DNA of 64,000 bases from Alphaproteobacteria bacterium (GCA_021325375.1 JAJPHG010000015.1:1-64000); one strand, 5' to 3'; positions 27,748 through 37,184 are shown, numbered from the stretch's first letter. The notes: generated by a model not told the origin, from the letters alone. Program-made: numbers and translations.

Positions 27748-30700
27748 ACGGTTTCGGCCTTCACCGTGCCGGCACGTTCCAGCTTGCCCCAGCCGACGAA
27801 GGGGCCGCGAAGCGCGGCGAAGATCGAGCGGATGACGACGTAGTACATGAGCTGACGGTAGCCGAAGCGCTGCAGCATCAGCCACCACAAGAGGTTCCAC
27901 TGCTCACGCTTCTCCATCAAGAAGCCGACCATCGCCGCCAGCAGGTCCACCACCATGAAGATGCAATAGTAGATCGCGATCTTCTGGACATTGGCGCTGT
28001 TGAACTCCGCGCCGTGCTGGAGATAGTTCATCAGCGCGGTGAGGATCTGCCAGATGAAGGAGAGATCGACCAGCGGCGCCAGGGCCGACAGGATGATCTG
28101 GAACATCCACACCTGCGGCAGCGCGATGAGACCGAGCGCGCCATAGCGCGGATTGAACGTCACGTCGCGGTATTTCCACAAACATTGCAGCGTGCCGTAG
28201 GCCCAGCGGAAGCGCTGGCGCGCCAGTCCGCGGAACGTCGCCGGCGCCTCGGTGCGCGCGATGGCCGTGGAATCGAACAGCACGCGATGGCCGGCGCGCT
28301 GCACGGCGATGGTGAGGTCCTGGTCCTCGGCCAATGTGTCGAGCGGGAAGCCGCCGAGCTCCATCAGCACCGAGCGCCGCCACGCGCCGACCGCGCCGGG
28401 CACCACCGTCAAGGTGTCGAGCGCGGAAAGCGCGCGCCGCTCCAGGTTCTGCGCCACGATGTATTCCAGCGCCTGCCAGCGCGTGATCGCGTTGATGCGG
28501 TTGCCGACCTTGGCGTTGCCCGCCACCGCGCCGATATGGGGATCGGCGAACCAGCGCGCCAGCTTCGAGATCGTGTCCGCATCGAACAGCGTGTCGGCGT
28601 CGAGCGCCACGACGATCTCGCCCTTGGCGCGCGCCAGCCCGGTGTTGAGCGCGGTGGCCTTGCCCGAATTGGGGATCGTGAGCACGCTGACGCGCGGATC
28701 GGCGCCGAACGCGTCGTGCAGCACTTGGGCGGTCGCGTCGCGCGAGCCGTCGTCGATGACGATGACCTCGAGCCCCGGATAGTCGCTCTTGAGGATGCGC
28801 TTGACGGTCTCGGCGATCACGACCTCCTCGTTATAGGCGGGGATCAGCACCGACACCGGCAGCGCCTGCGGGTCGGGCTCAGGCGGCGTGCGGTGCGCGT
28901 TGCGCGCGCGGTTCCAGAAGGCGAGGCCGGCGAGCAGCACGAGCCGCGCGATGCCGAGCGCGATGGCGACCAGGAACAGGTAGTAAAACGCGCGCCCAAG
29001 CCAGCTGAGCGTGAGGAACACCACACGGTCCGTCACCAGGGCCACGGTGGGCGGCAGGGGCGGCATGACCTGGTCGCGCGTGAAGCCGGCAAGTTCCGAC
29101 ACCGGCACGATCTTGTAATGCTGCGCGCGCAGCGTGTCGATCAGCGGGCCCAGCACCTGCACGGTGCGCGAGCGGTCGCCGCCGGAATCATGCAGCAGGA
29201 CGATGTTGCCGCGGAACTCGGGGTTGGGATTGGTGATCTCGGCCATCACGGTCTTGATCATCGTCTCGGGCGGCGGCAGCTCCCAATCCTCGGTGTCGGC
29301 ATGCTCGCCGACGGTGACGTAGCCCAGGTTCTGCGCGATCTCCACGGGTGTGATCTCGTCGCCGGAAGCAGGCTCGGCGTCGCCCAGATAGGGCGGACGG
29401 AACAGACGCATCGAGCGGCCGGTGAGCGCCTCGATCAGGCGCTGCGTCGCGTTCAGCTCCAGCGCCACCCCCTCGTTCGGCGTATCGGCGAGGTTGGGAT
29501 GGGTGAAGGTGTGATTGCCGAGCTCGTGACCCTCGTCGATGATGCGCTCGATGAGGCCGGGATTGGCCTCCGCGTTCTCGCCGATGACGAAGAACGTGGC
29601 CTTGACGTTCTTGGCCTTGAGGATGTCGAGGATCGCGGGCGTCCATTCCGGATCGGGCCCGTCGTCGAAGGTGAGCGCGATCTTGCCAGGCACCTGACCC
29701 ACGGTCTGGATCACATAGCTCGTCGGGATGGTGGTGTAGCTCTCGTCGTTGATGGCGCCGGTGTCCTTGTCGACCTCGAACTTGCGCGCGCCGGGCGTGG
29801 GATGGGATTCGACGCGCAGGATCTCGCCCGCGCCCTCGAAGTCGACGTCCTGGCTCACCGGGATGCGGTGCAGGCTGTCGGGCGCGGGCGCGCCATAGGC
29901 CTGGCCGACGACCGGCCATAGCGACGGGTCCTCGCTGCCGATGCGCCACACGGCATAGCCCGCGGGACGATAGGCGTCGGCGGCGTGGATCTGGTTGAAG
30001 GCGGTCACCGCGTCCAGGAACCAGACATCGTGCTTGGACTTGTCGTTCTCCAGATAGGAGAAATGCGCGTTGCCCGTGGCGTCGTCGAAATCGATGTCGG
30101 CTTCGCTGTCGCGCGCCGCCAGCACCGCGTCCTGGAAGTTCAGGCTCTCGGCAAATTCGGTGCCGTGCCAGTCGTAGCCGTAATTGCCGATGCCGACGAT
30201 GGTGGACGCAGGATCCAGCACGCGCATGCGCTCGGCCAGGTTCTGCTCGAACCAGTCCTGTCCCGCGATCGGGCCGGGCTCGTCGGAATCGTCGTGTTCG
30301 TCATAGGCCATCAAGATCGTGTAATCGACGATGTTGGCGTAGTCCTCGTAGGGCCAGGTCTTGTCGTCGAACGGCACGGTCTGAAGGATCAGCCAGCCAT
30401 GCGGCGCGAACGCCGCCGACAGGTCCGAAAGGAACGTCTTCAGATTGCCGTAAGCGGGCTGCGGCACCTGCTCGAAATCGACGACGACACCTGGGAATTT
30501 GTGCGCCGACATGAAAGCGACGAGCTGGCTCACCAGCGCGCCGCGCCGCTTCTCGTCGGCGAGCAGGCTTGCCAGCCCGTCGCTGTTCCACACGCCCTTC
30601 TCGATGTTCTGCACCATCGGAACGATCTGGGTGCCGGGCTTGTTCGTGCGGATCAGGTTGATCACGCGCCGGTCGATGGCGGGCGCAAGCTCGAGATTGG

Positions 30701-31163
30701 GGCCGTGCAGGCCGAGCCAGTTGGGGATCACCCAGTCCAGATGCGGCAGAGCGCGCTTCAGCGCGGGATAGCTCGCCTCCTCATAGGTCTCGTAGAAGCC
30801 GATGGAGAGCGAACGTCCGTCCTGCGGCTTCAGCGCGGCGGGAAAGGCCTTGATGGGCGTGTTGCGTGCGATCTTCCTCTGGTGCTGGCGGATCGCGTCC
30901 AGGCGCACGTTGCGCGCCTCGGCGGCGAGGCGGGCGGCGGATTTGAGAAGGCCCGGCGCGGTCGCCTTGTTGACCAGCTCGGGCAGGTGGATCGCGGTCA
31001 GCCGGTTGGTGAAGGTCACCGTCTGCATCTGCGGCGCCACGACCAGGCTCGCGATGAAGGCGATGCCCAGAATCGTGCTCAGGATCGCGACCGTCCATCC
31101 CACGAGGGAGAAGCGGGCGGCGCGCCGTCCCGTGGCGTCGAAGAAGATCGGTTTCTTGCTCAT
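27744..31163 (-). CDS. Trimodular GH18 - polysaccharide deacetylase (CE4) - GT2 fusion
   Basis: A 1139-residue membrane protein with three enzymatic modules. After an N-terminal transmembrane helix (about residues 20-42) comes a GH18-like barrel with the catalytic FPGVVVDFEQ near residue 224. A CE4 deacetylase begins with ALTFDDGPDPEWTP near residue 495, with HELGNHTFTH zinc histidines and FRPPYLG. Two or more transmembrane helices precede a GT2 domain (PVSVLIPAYNEEVV, DDGSRDAT near 803, DADT, EDQDL, QRFRWAYG near 983), followed by C-terminal membrane helices. All catalytic motifs look intact. The combination resembles PgaB plus PgaC in one chain: synthesis with deacetylation and hydrolysis of an amino-sugar polymer. 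An ATG four codons upstream is also possible. Confidence 0.88.
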   Translation of the reverse strand: MSKKPIFFDATGRRAARFSLVGWTVAILSTILGIAFIASLVVAPQMQTVTFTNRLTAIHLPELVNKATAPGLLKSAARLAAEARNVRLDAIRQHQRKIARNTPIKAFPAALKPQDGRSLSIGFYETYEEASYPALKRALPHLDWVIPNWLGLHGPNLELAPAIDRRVINLIRTNKPGTQIVPMVQNIEKGVWNSDGLASLLADEKRRGALVSQLVAFMSAHKFPGVVVDFEQVPQPAYGNLKTFLSDLSAAFAPHGWLILQTVPFDDKTWPYEDYANIVDYTILMAYDEHDDSDEPGPIAGQDWFEQNLAERMRVLDPASTIVGIGNYGYDWHGTEFAESLNFQDAVLAARDSEADIDFDDATGNAHFSYLENDKSKHDVWFLDAVTAFNQIHAADAYRPAGYAVWRIGSEDPSLWPVVGQAYGAPAPDSLHRIPVSQDVDFEGAGEILRVESHPTPGARKFEVDKDTGAINDESYTTIPTSYVIQTVGQVPGKIALTFDDGPDPEWTPAILDILKAKNVKATFFVIGENAEANPGLIERIIDEGHELGNHTFTHPNLADTPNEGVALELNATQRLIEALTGRSMRLFRPPYLGDAEPASGDEITPVEIAQNLGYVTVGEHADTEDWELPPPETMIKTVMAEITNPNPEFRGNIVLLHDSGGDRSRTVQVLGPLIDTLRAQHYKIVPVSELAGFTRDQVMPPLPPTVALVTDRVVFLTLSWLGRAFYYLFLVAIALGIARLVLLAGLAFWNRARNAHRTPPEPDPQALPVSVLIPAYNEEVVIAETVKRILKSDYPGLEVIVIDDGSRDATAQVLHDAFGADPRVSVLTIPNSGKATALNTGLARAKGEIVVALDADTLFDADTISKLARWFADPHIGAVAGNAKVGNRINAITRWQALEYIVAQNLERRALSALDTLTVVPGAVGAWRRSVLMELGGFPLDTLAEDQDLTIAVQRAGHRVLFDSTAIARTEAPATFRGLARQRFRWAYGTLQCLWKYRDVTFNPRYGALGLIALPQVWMFQIILSALAPLVDLSFIWQILTALMNYLQHGAEFNSANVQKIAIYYCIFMVVDLLAAMVGFLMEKREQWNLLWWLMLQRFGYRQLMYYVVIRSIFAALRGPFVGWGKLERAGTVKAETV

Positions 31164-31253
31164 GAGCGGGGGCACTATACAGGAAGGCGTGGCGAAAAGC
31201 GGGCGCGGGATAGCGCGCCGCGCCTGAAGCGGGGATGAATAGACGGATCGGCG

Positions 31254-32849
31254 TCAGGCCGCCAGGACCGTCGCGGCGGCGAGCTCGGGTCCCGGCCCGG
31301 GTTCGAGTTCGCGTTGGGGTTCGGCGGGCAATAGCGGCGCCGCCACCTCGACCTCGCATGCGGCCTGCGCCAGGCGCGCGATGCGCTCCGCCGCGTCGCT
31401 CAGGTTGATCGTGACCAGGTCGCATTCGGCGCTGCCTGTGTTCATGAGCGCATCGCCGCTCCAGCCCCACAGCCCCGCGATCATGCTCGCGCGGTGGAGG
31501 CGGGGCCTGAGACGGCGCACCAGCTTGCGCATCGCCGCCGCATCGGCCGCGTCCAGGCACGAGATGCACACCGCGCGGACGTCCTGCACGTCGAGGCGCG
31601 GCAGGTTGGCGGGCAGCGTCTGCGCGAACGGCACGACCCTGCTGCCCAGCCCCTTGCGGCGCAACGCCTCGGCAAGCAGCGCCGCTGCCGCCTGATCCAT
31701 CATGCCGGGGCCCGCGACGCAGAGCACCGGATCGTGCTGCCAGTGCAGGGCGAAGTGCTGCGCCCGCGTCTGCGTGTCGGTGAGGATGGCTGGCGCGAGC
31801 CGGACGGCAAGCTTGCCGGCATCGACGGCCTGTCCGCCGAGCTGGCGCTGGGCGGTGACGAGCGCGCGCAGGACGGGCTCGCTCTGCTCCGGCGGCGTAT
31901 CCAAAAGAGGCGCGTCGGCCAGCAGCCGGTTCAGGAAGCCGAGCTTCTCGTGGCGCCTGCCCAGGAGCACGGCGCAGAGCGTCAGCGGCATGGCGAGCAG
32001 AAGACCCGTCAGCCCCCAAAGGCAGGTCCAGGCGACCGTGGCGCCGACCGCGGCCAGCACCGAGAGGCGCGCGACCGGTCGCGGCAGGAACTTGCGCTCG
32101 ACGAAAAGCACCGCGGCATTGGCGCTCAGGAACAGCACCAGCGTCTTGCACAGGAGAAACAGCGCGGGCTCGAGCTTGGCCGTCAGCATCAACGGACAGA
32201 CCGCCGCCACCGGCACGCCCACGACGGGGACCGAGCGCAGCATCACGCCGAGCAGCGCCCACAATCCGAAATTGGGAACGCCTACGGCCCAAAGGCCTAA
32301 TCCGACCGTCATGCCGAAGCCGAGATCGAGCAGGCCTTGGCTCAGCAGATGGCGGCCGAACGCCGATCCGGCCTCGGCCGCGTCCGCGAAGCGTTCAGCG
32401 AGCGCGTCGCGATGCAGCAGCAGGAATGCCGCGAACAGGACGGCCACGCCCGCCGAGGTCAGCGGGTTGAGCAGCGGCTCGGCCAGCGTGGTGGCGATCC
32501 AGAGCGGCAGCGGCTCGTTCGGCGAGGCCGATGCGGCATGGGGCGCGACCGTCGCGGCGAGCTCGCCGAACTGGCCGCCCAGGAACAGCGCGATCGAGGC
32601 GACGACGGCGAAGGCAAGGCCCACGGTCGCGGCGACCGAGGTGATCGGGCCGACATTGAGCCTGCGCAAGGCGCCGGCTATGGGGGCGAGCGCGAAGGCG
32701 ATCAGGATGGCAAGGCCCAGCGGCACGAAGACCGGACGGCCGACATAGAGCGCCACGATGGCCGTCGCCGCGACCAAGGCGGTGGCGAGCTTCAGCCGGG
32801 CCGGCTCCTCGGCTCCTGTGTTCTGCTCGGACATTCCGGCGGCACTCAT
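31254..32849 (-). CDS. AI-2E-family membrane protein with extra C-terminal domain
   Basis: A 531-residue protein. The first about 345 residues match the AI-2E/PerM transporter family: two closely spaced N-terminal helices (TALVAATAIVALYV, FVPLGLAILIAFALAPI), a long variable segment, then clustered helices with GLWALLGVMLRSVPVVGVPV and a final LTGLLLAMPLTLCAVLLG. Residues about 350-531 form a soluble alpha/beta domain, with LCVAGPGMMDQAAAALLAEA and RLDVQDVRAVCISCLDAADA, not present in the usual 350-residue members. Some family members are Na+/H+ antiporters or export signals; the substrate here is unknown. The ATG of MSAAGMSEQ is chosen; the frame continues upstream without a good start. Confidence 0.75.
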   Translation of the reverse strand: MSAAGMSEQNTGAEEPARLKLATALVAATAIVALYVGRPVFVPLGLAILIAFALAPIAGALRRLNVGPITSVAATVGLAFAVVASIALFLGGQFGELAATVAPHAASASPNEPLPLWIATTLAEPLLNPLTSAGVAVLFAAFLLLHRDALAERFADAAEAGSAFGRHLLSQGLLDLGFGMTVGLGLWAVGVPNFGLWALLGVMLRSVPVVGVPVAAVCPLMLTAKLEPALFLLCKTLVLFLSANAAVLFVERKFLPRPVARLSVLAAVGATVAWTCLWGLTGLLLAMPLTLCAVLLGRRHEKLGFLNRLLADAPLLDTPPEQSEPVLRALVTAQRQLGGQAVDAGKLAVRLAPAILTDTQTRAQHFALHWQHDPVLCVAGPGMMDQAAAALLAEALRRKGLGSRVVPFAQTLPANLPRLDVQDVRAVCISCLDAADAAAMRKLVRRLRPRLHRASMIAGLWGWSGDALMNTGSAECDLVTINLSDAAERIARLAQAACEVEVAAPLLPAEPQRELEPGPGPELAAATVLAA

Positions 32850-32999
32850 GCGCCCCACGCCCCGCTGGTGACGGGGGAAGTGTATTCGGCAGACCTTTAC
32901 CGGTTCTGACCTGGCGCAATGGGAACGCCGTCGCGGGGATGCGGAAATATACCTAGGGCGGCTGTGCCAAATCGGGACGGGCCATGACAACGGTGGCCG

Positions 33000-33854
33000 T
33001 CAGCCCTCCGCCACCATGTGCGCCTCGAGCGCGCCGATGCGGTCGATCTCGACGCGGACCACGTCGCCCGCCTTGAGGAAGTTCGGCGGCTTGGCGGCGA
33101 AGCCGACGCCGCCCGGCGTGCCGGTGAAGATCACGTCGCCGGGCATCAGCGTCATCGCCTGGCTGAGCAGCGCGATCTGGTCGAAGACGTTGAAGACGAG
33201 GTTGCAGGTGTTGGAGTTCTGCCGCGTCTCGCCGTTGACGAGGCAGCGGATGCCGAGCGTATGCGGATCGCCGATCTCGTCGGCGGTCACGATCCACGGC
33301 CCGAACGGCGCATGCGTGTCGAAGGATTTCCCTAGGATCCATTGCGGCGTGTGGAACTGCCAGTCGCGCACGCTGACGTCGTTGCCCGCCGCATAGCCGA
33401 AGATCGCGCCCGGCGCGTCGGCCTTGGCGACGTGGCGGCAGCGTTTGCCCACGATGGCGACGAACTCCGCCTCGTAGTCGACCGCGCTCGACACTTTCGG
33501 CATCTCGATCGGGTCGTAGGGACCGTTGACGGCGTTGCCGAGCTTTGTGAACCAGATCTGGCGCTCGGGCTTCGGCAGGCCGCTTTCCTCGATGTGATCG
33601 GCGTAGTTGAGGCCGATGGCGAGCACCTTTTGCGGCCGGGGCACGGGCGCCTGGAGATGGATTTCGGCGAGCTTGAGATGCGGCTTGGCACTCTCGAGCG
33701 GCCGGACCTCGCGCTCGATGCGGGGCCAGGCTTCGATGAGCCCGATCATGTCGCGCGGCAGGCCGGGTGCTGCCTGCGCCAAATCGACGAGCGCATCGCC
33801 CGTCACGATGCCGACGCGCGCCGCGCCGCCTGTGTCGAACGTCGCAAGCTTCAT
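33000..33854 (-). CDS. Fumarylacetoacetate hydrolase family protein
   Basis: A 284-residue FAH-family enzyme. The metal-binding carboxylates are in place (VDYEAEFVAIVGK, then a downstream Asp-Val-Ser), along with the IGLNYADHIEESG opening of the catalytic domain and the conserved FTGTPGGVGFAAKPP motif. Members hydrolyse or decarboxylate 2-keto acids and ureidoglycolate-like compounds in aromatic and amino-acid breakdown (e.g. 2-hydroxyhepta-2,4-diene-1,7-dioate isomerase, 2,4-diketo-3-deoxy-sugar hydrolase). The exact substrate cannot be read from sequence, and no neighbouring catabolic gene helps. Located between the XRE regulator and the AI-2E gene, on the same strand. Confidence 0.88.
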   Translation of the reverse strand: MKLATFDTGGAARVGIVTGDALVDLAQAAPGLPRDMIGLIEAWPRIEREVRPLESAKPHLKLAEIHLQAPVPRPQKVLAIGLNYADHIEESGLPKPERQIWFTKLGNAVNGPYDPIEMPKVSSAVDYEAEFVAIVGKRCRHVAKADAPGAIFGYAAGNDVSVRDWQFHTPQWILGKSFDTHAPFGPWIVTADEIGDPHTLGIRCLVNGETRQNSNTCNLVFNVFDQIALLSQAMTLMPGDVIFTGTPGGVGFAAKPPNFLKAGDVVRVEIDRIGALEAHMVAEG

Positions 33855-33935
33855 GGTCGTGCTTTCCTGGCCGCGCGCGAAGCCAATCGCAACCGCGCGG
33901 CCGAAGCAAGCGGGACGAAGATCAGGCCCCGAAGA

Positions 33936-34376
33936 TCAGGCTCTGGCGTGTCCGCGGCGCGCCGGTGCGCGCACCGGCTGCTCGGGCTGGTCGTTGGCGA
34001 GCTGGCGCGCGAGGTTGAGGATGGCGCGCCGGCGCTTGGGCGACTCGATGCTGGCATAGGCTTCCAGCAGGTCGCTGGCGCCGGGCTCGGTCAGATGCGC
34101 GATCTGGCGCGACAGCGAGCCGGAGCTCTTGGACTTGTCGAGGTTGCCGATCAAATCGCCGACGCTGCAGTCGAGCGCCTCCGATATCTCGACGAGACGC
34201 GAGAAGCTTATGCGGTTTGTCCCATGCTCGTATTTTTGCACTTGCTGGAACGTAATACCCACCGAACGCGCCAGCTGGTCCTGACTCATCCCCAGCTCCT
34301 TGCGGCGCAGCCGCACGCGCGACCCGAGCGCGATGTCGAGAGGGTGTGGAGTATGTTCGTCCTTATCTTTTGCCAT
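33936..34376 (-). CDS. XRE-family transcriptional regulator (PraR/PhrR-like)
   Basis: A 146-residue regulator. Residues about 13-72 form a Cro/C1 helix-turn-helix: LGSRVRLRRKELGMSQDQLA, VGITFQQVQKYEHGTNRISF, then SRLVEISEALDCSVGDLI. The FQQVQKYEHGTNR recognition segment is characteristic of the alphaproteobacterial PraR/PhrR/PhyR-linked small regulators that control surface adhesion and polysaccharide genes. The C-terminal half (YASIESPKRRRAILNLARQL) is helical and basic at its end. It is divergent from the exopolysaccharide operon starting at 34523, so control of that operon is a reasonable inference. ATG at 34376 chosen over an upstream in-frame start at 34403. Confidence 0.88.
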   Translation of the reverse strand: MAKDKDEHTPHPLDIALGSRVRLRRKELGMSQDQLARSVGITFQQVQKYEHGTNRISFSRLVEISEALDCSVGDLIGNLDKSKSSGSLSRQIAHLTEPGASDLLEAYASIESPKRRRAILNLARQLANDQPEQPVRAPARRGHARA

Positions 34377-34388
34377 TTCGAATCCCGT

Positions 34389-34407
34389 AATTGCATTGCG
34401 CACAATT
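34389..34407. promoter_or_regulatory. AATTG-N9-CAATT operator candidate
   Basis: A perfect 5-bp inverted repeat lies 12 bases upstream of the XRE regulator start, in a locally AT-rich divergent promoter region (34377-34522). Another AATTGT lies at 34424-34429. It could be the regulator's own binding site and control the divergent polysaccharide operon; no consensus was checked. Confidence 0.3.
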
Positions 34408-34522
34408 GATCATCGCCGAACGAAATTGTCCAATGGGATGGTAGATCAACTGCCCTACAACTTAACGCTTAACCGATCCTAAAGATGCGCCGGTCGATCA
34501 TGAAATCTTGCCGGGGAATTCA

Positions 34523-35548
34523 ATGAGCGGTGGATTCGGACACGTGTTACGCAAAACCGGGAGCCTCGTCCCCGCGGCGCTCACGCGCGGCTTCGCGAGG
34601 CCCGTGGCGCTGTTTTTCCACGGCGTCGAGCACCGCATAGACGATTCACGCGCCCAGTCGAATCACCATGATATTGCGTCTTTTTCGAAGATCGTCCGAG
34701 TCCTCAAGGACAATTTCGACGTGCTGCCGCTTTCGATGCTCGACGAGGTCCTGAGCGCGCCCTTGCGTCATCGCCGCAGCGTGTTCCTCATGGCCGATGA
34801 TGGCTACGCGAACAACCTCAGCGTGGCCCAAGCCGTCCTGCAGGAGTTCAACTTGCCGTGGACTATTTTCCTGTCCACGCATCACGTCGATACCACAGAG
34901 CGAAACCCGGCCTTTCTCGCGCGGTTGTTTTTTCTTTTCGCCCCCAGTGCGAAATACGATATCGCGAACCTGCACGCGCAAATCACGCTCGACGACGGCC
35001 AAAACCGCGCCGCCGCCGCCGATCTTTGGGTGGGCAGGCTCAAGGCGCTCGATGCCGGACGCGCGCAAGCGGCGCTTGATTCGATGCGCGCGCAGTTCGA
35101 AGGCCTCGACGCGCTGGCGGGGAGGTATGCTTCGGACGCATTCCTGACCTGGCCCGAAGTCGCGGCGCTGAAGGCCGACGGCGTCGAGATCGGCGCCCAT
35201 GCCCATTGGCACTGGCCGATGCATGGCGCGCAGACGCCCGAATATCTGGGCGAGCAGGCGCGGCTGTCGCGCGCGCGCATCGAGGCCGAGATCGGGCCCT
35301 GCCGCTACTTCGCCTATCCCTTCGGGAACACGCAGGACATCGGGCGCGAAGCGTGGCGGGCGGTGCGCGACGCCGGCTACGACTACGCCTTCACCACGCT
35401 CTCCGGCTCGCTGGACGCGAGCACCAACCGCTGGCTGATGCCGCGCTACGGACTTGCGCTCCACGAGAAGCGGCTGCCCGCGCTGGTGCCCTGGCTCAGC
35501 GCCGGCAACAGCCGGTTGCGCGCCTGGCAAAGGCAAATGGCGGGTTAA
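34523..35548 (+). CDS. Polysaccharide deacetylase family protein
   Basis: A 341-residue CE4 (NodB-fold) protein. The catalytic Asp pair sits in FLMADDGYANNL, near residue 93, where the family has TFDDG. The zinc histidines are in GVEIGAHAHWHWPM, and a YFAYPFGNTQDIG segment is the family RPPxG-like strand. No signal peptide or transmembrane helix is evident. The family removes N- or O-acetyl groups from glycans. The ATG at 34523 has CCGGGG upstream; a TTG at 34508 is possible. It heads the Wzx/Wzy-type operon and may modify its repeat unit. Confidence 0.82.
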   Translation: MSGGFGHVLRKTGSLVPAALTRGFARPVALFFHGVEHRIDDSRAQSNHHDIASFSKIVRVLKDNFDVLPLSMLDEVLSAPLRHRRSVFLMADDGYANNLSVAQAVLQEFNLPWTIFLSTHHVDTTERNPAFLARLFFLFAPSAKYDIANLHAQITLDDGQNRAAAADLWVGRLKALDAGRAQAALDSMRAQFEGLDALAGRYASDAFLTWPEVAALKADGVEIGAHAHWHWPMHGAQTPEYLGEQARLSRARIEAEIGPCRYFAYPFGNTQDIGREAWRAVRDAGYDYAFTTLSGSLDASTNRWLMPRYGLALHEKRLPALVPWLSAGNSRLRAWQRQMAG

Positions 35549-35703
35549 CCACACGCCGTCCCAAAGCGGGAATGGCCTTGCGCAAGGCCCGTGCGCGGGC
35601 GTGCCGCTCTCGCACGCTTCTGTGCCGAATTGGCCGGCGCGATCCCATCGTCCCTGGCGCGTTCCCTGCAGCCTTCCAGCCGGATTTGAAGGCTTGTCGT
35701 GGC

Positions 35704-36384
35704 GTGAGCGTGCAAGAGCACTTCGTGGAAGCGGATCGGCAGGGCGATGCCCTCGGCCATCCCTTCGCGCTCGAGCCCACGGCCCCTCTGGCGCTCTATC
35801 CCGCCCTCAAGCGGCTGCTCGATCTGGTGATCGCCGTGCCGGTGCTGATCGCGGGCGCGCCGTTCCTGATCGCCATCGCGCTGTGGATCCGCCTCGACTC
35901 CAAGGGCCCCGCGCTGTTCCGCCAGACGCGGCTGGGGCAGGGTGGCCGTTCCTTCGGCATCCTCAAATTCCGCACCATGAACGTCGTCGAGGACGGCGCC
36001 TGCGTCGTCCAGGCGGCGCGCAACGATTCGCGCATCACAAGCGCGGGCCGTTTCCTGCGCGCTTCCAGCCTCGACGAGCTGCCGCAGCTCCTGAACGTCA
36101 TCAGGGGCGAGATGTCGCTCGTCGGCCCGCGCCCGCATGCGAGCGCGCACGACGCGCTCTATTCCGCGCTGATCCCCGAATACAACGGCCGCCAGGCGGT
36201 CAAGCCCGGCATCACGGGCTGGGCGCAGATCAACGGCTATCGCGGAGGCACGCCGACGCTCGACCTGATGCAGAAGCGCGTCGAGTTCGATCTCTGGTAC
36301 ACGCGTCACGGTTCGCTCGGCCTCGATCTTCGCATCCTCGCGCGCACGCCGCTCGAGATGCTGCGCGGCAGGAATGCCTACTGA
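35704..36384 (+). CDS. Priming undecaprenyl-phosphate sugar phosphotransferase
   Basis: A 226-residue bacterial sugar transferase of the short ExoY/Pss type (one membrane helix plus catalytic domain, without the WbaP/WcaJ N-terminal half). The helix is LLDLVIAVPVLIAGAPFLIA. Catalytic motifs are LFRQTRLGQGG, FGILKFRTMN, SSLDELPQLLNVIRGEMSLV, GPRP, and PGITGWAQINGYRGG. It moves a sugar-1-phosphate from a UDP-sugar to undecaprenyl phosphate, the first step of repeat-unit assembly. The start is GTG at 35704; a second GTG two codons on is possible. Its stop overlaps the next start by one base. Confidence 0.93.
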   Translation: MSVQEHFVEADRQGDALGHPFALEPTAPLALYPALKRLLDLVIAVPVLIAGAPFLIAIALWIRLDSKGPALFRQTRLGQGGRSFGILKFRTMNVVEDGACVVQAARNDSRITSAGRFLRASSLDELPQLLNVIRGEMSLVGPRPHASAHDALYSALIPEYNGRQAVKPGITGWAQINGYRGGTPTLDLMQKRVEFDLWYTRHGSLGLDLRILARTPLEMLRGRNAY

Positions 36385-37184
36385 TGGCCTCTCTTCCGAC
36401 AGAAAGACGCAGCGCAGACAGGGCTTTCAAGCGCGTCGTCGTCGGCGGCATCAAGACCGCCAGCGTCTCGCGCGATCAGATGGGCCGGCTCATGGTCGGC
36501 GACTGCCAGGCCGCGCGCAGGGGCGGGCGCAGGCCCAAGCTCGTCTTCGCCGCGAACGGCCATGCGGTCGCGATGGCGGGCACGAACGCGAAATTCGCCA
36601 AGACCTTCCAGGCGGCCGACATCGTCCATGCCGACGGCGCGCCGGTGGTGTTCGCCTCGAAGCTGACCGACGCGCCGATCCCCGAGCGCAGCGCCACGAC
36701 CGATTTCCTCCACGACGCGGCGAAGATGGCTGAGGCGCATGGCCTGAAATTCTTCCTCTTCGGCGCGACGGAAGAGATCAACGCCGCCTGCGCCAGGATG
36801 CTGAACGAGAACTATCCGAAGCTCGAGATTGCCGGTCGTCGCAACGGCTATTTCAACGGCGACGACGAGACCCTGATCTGCGAGGAGATCAACCGCTCCG
36901 GCGCGGACGTGTTGTGGGTGGGGCTCGGCGTGCCGAAGGAATACGAGTTCTGCGAGCGCAACCGCGACAACCTGACCGCGGGCTGGATCGTGACCTGCGG
37001 CGGCTGCTTCAACTTCGCCGCCGGCGCCTACAAGCGCGCGCCGGAATGGATGCAGAAGACGGGGCTGGAATGGGCGCACCGGCTGTGGCGCGAGCCCAGG
37101 CGGCTGTTCCTGCGCTATGCGATCACCAACCCCTTGGCGCTGTTCCTGCTTCTTACCAGGACCTTAAGGAAGCCCGCTTCGTAA
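36384..37184 (+). CDS. WecG/TagA/CpsF-family glycosyltransferase (GT26)
   Basis: A 266-residue GT26 enzyme, near the usual 240-260 residue length. The family core is visible: VFAANGHAVAMAG, IVHADGAPVVFASKL, KFFLFGATEEINAACARM, RRNGYFNGDD, VLWVGLGVPKEYEFCERN and CGGCFNFAAGAYKRAPEWMQ. A C-terminal helix (RLFLRYAITNPLALFLLL) probably docks on the membrane. The family adds ManNAc or ManNAcA as the second sugar on the lipid-linked repeat unit. The WecB epimerase at 20433 could supply the precursor. Coupled to the priming transferase by a TGATG overlap. Confidence 0.92.
   Translation: MASLPTERRSADRAFKRVVVGGIKTASVSRDQMGRLMVGDCQAARRGGRRPKLVFAANGHAVAMAGTNAKFAKTFQAADIVHADGAPVVFASKLTDAPIPERSATTDFLHDAAKMAEAHGLKFFLFGATEEINAACARMLNENYPKLEIAGRRNGYFNGDDETLICEEINRSGADVLWVGLGVPKEYEFCERNRDNLTAGWIVTCGGCFNFAAGAYKRAPEWMQKTGLEWAHRLWREPRRLFLRYAITNPLALFLLLTRTLRKPAS

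Noticed and set aside
26346-29921. Long plus-strand open frame across the membrane protein and the fusion enzyme
   Set aside because: Its translation has no recognisable domain and lies antisense to the intact GH18-CE4-GT2 gene.
34440-34500. CtrA-like TTAA half sites in the polysaccharide promoter
   Set aside because: TTAACGCTTAA has the wrong spacing for TTAA-N7-TTAA, and single TTAACC half sites occur in many places in the window.
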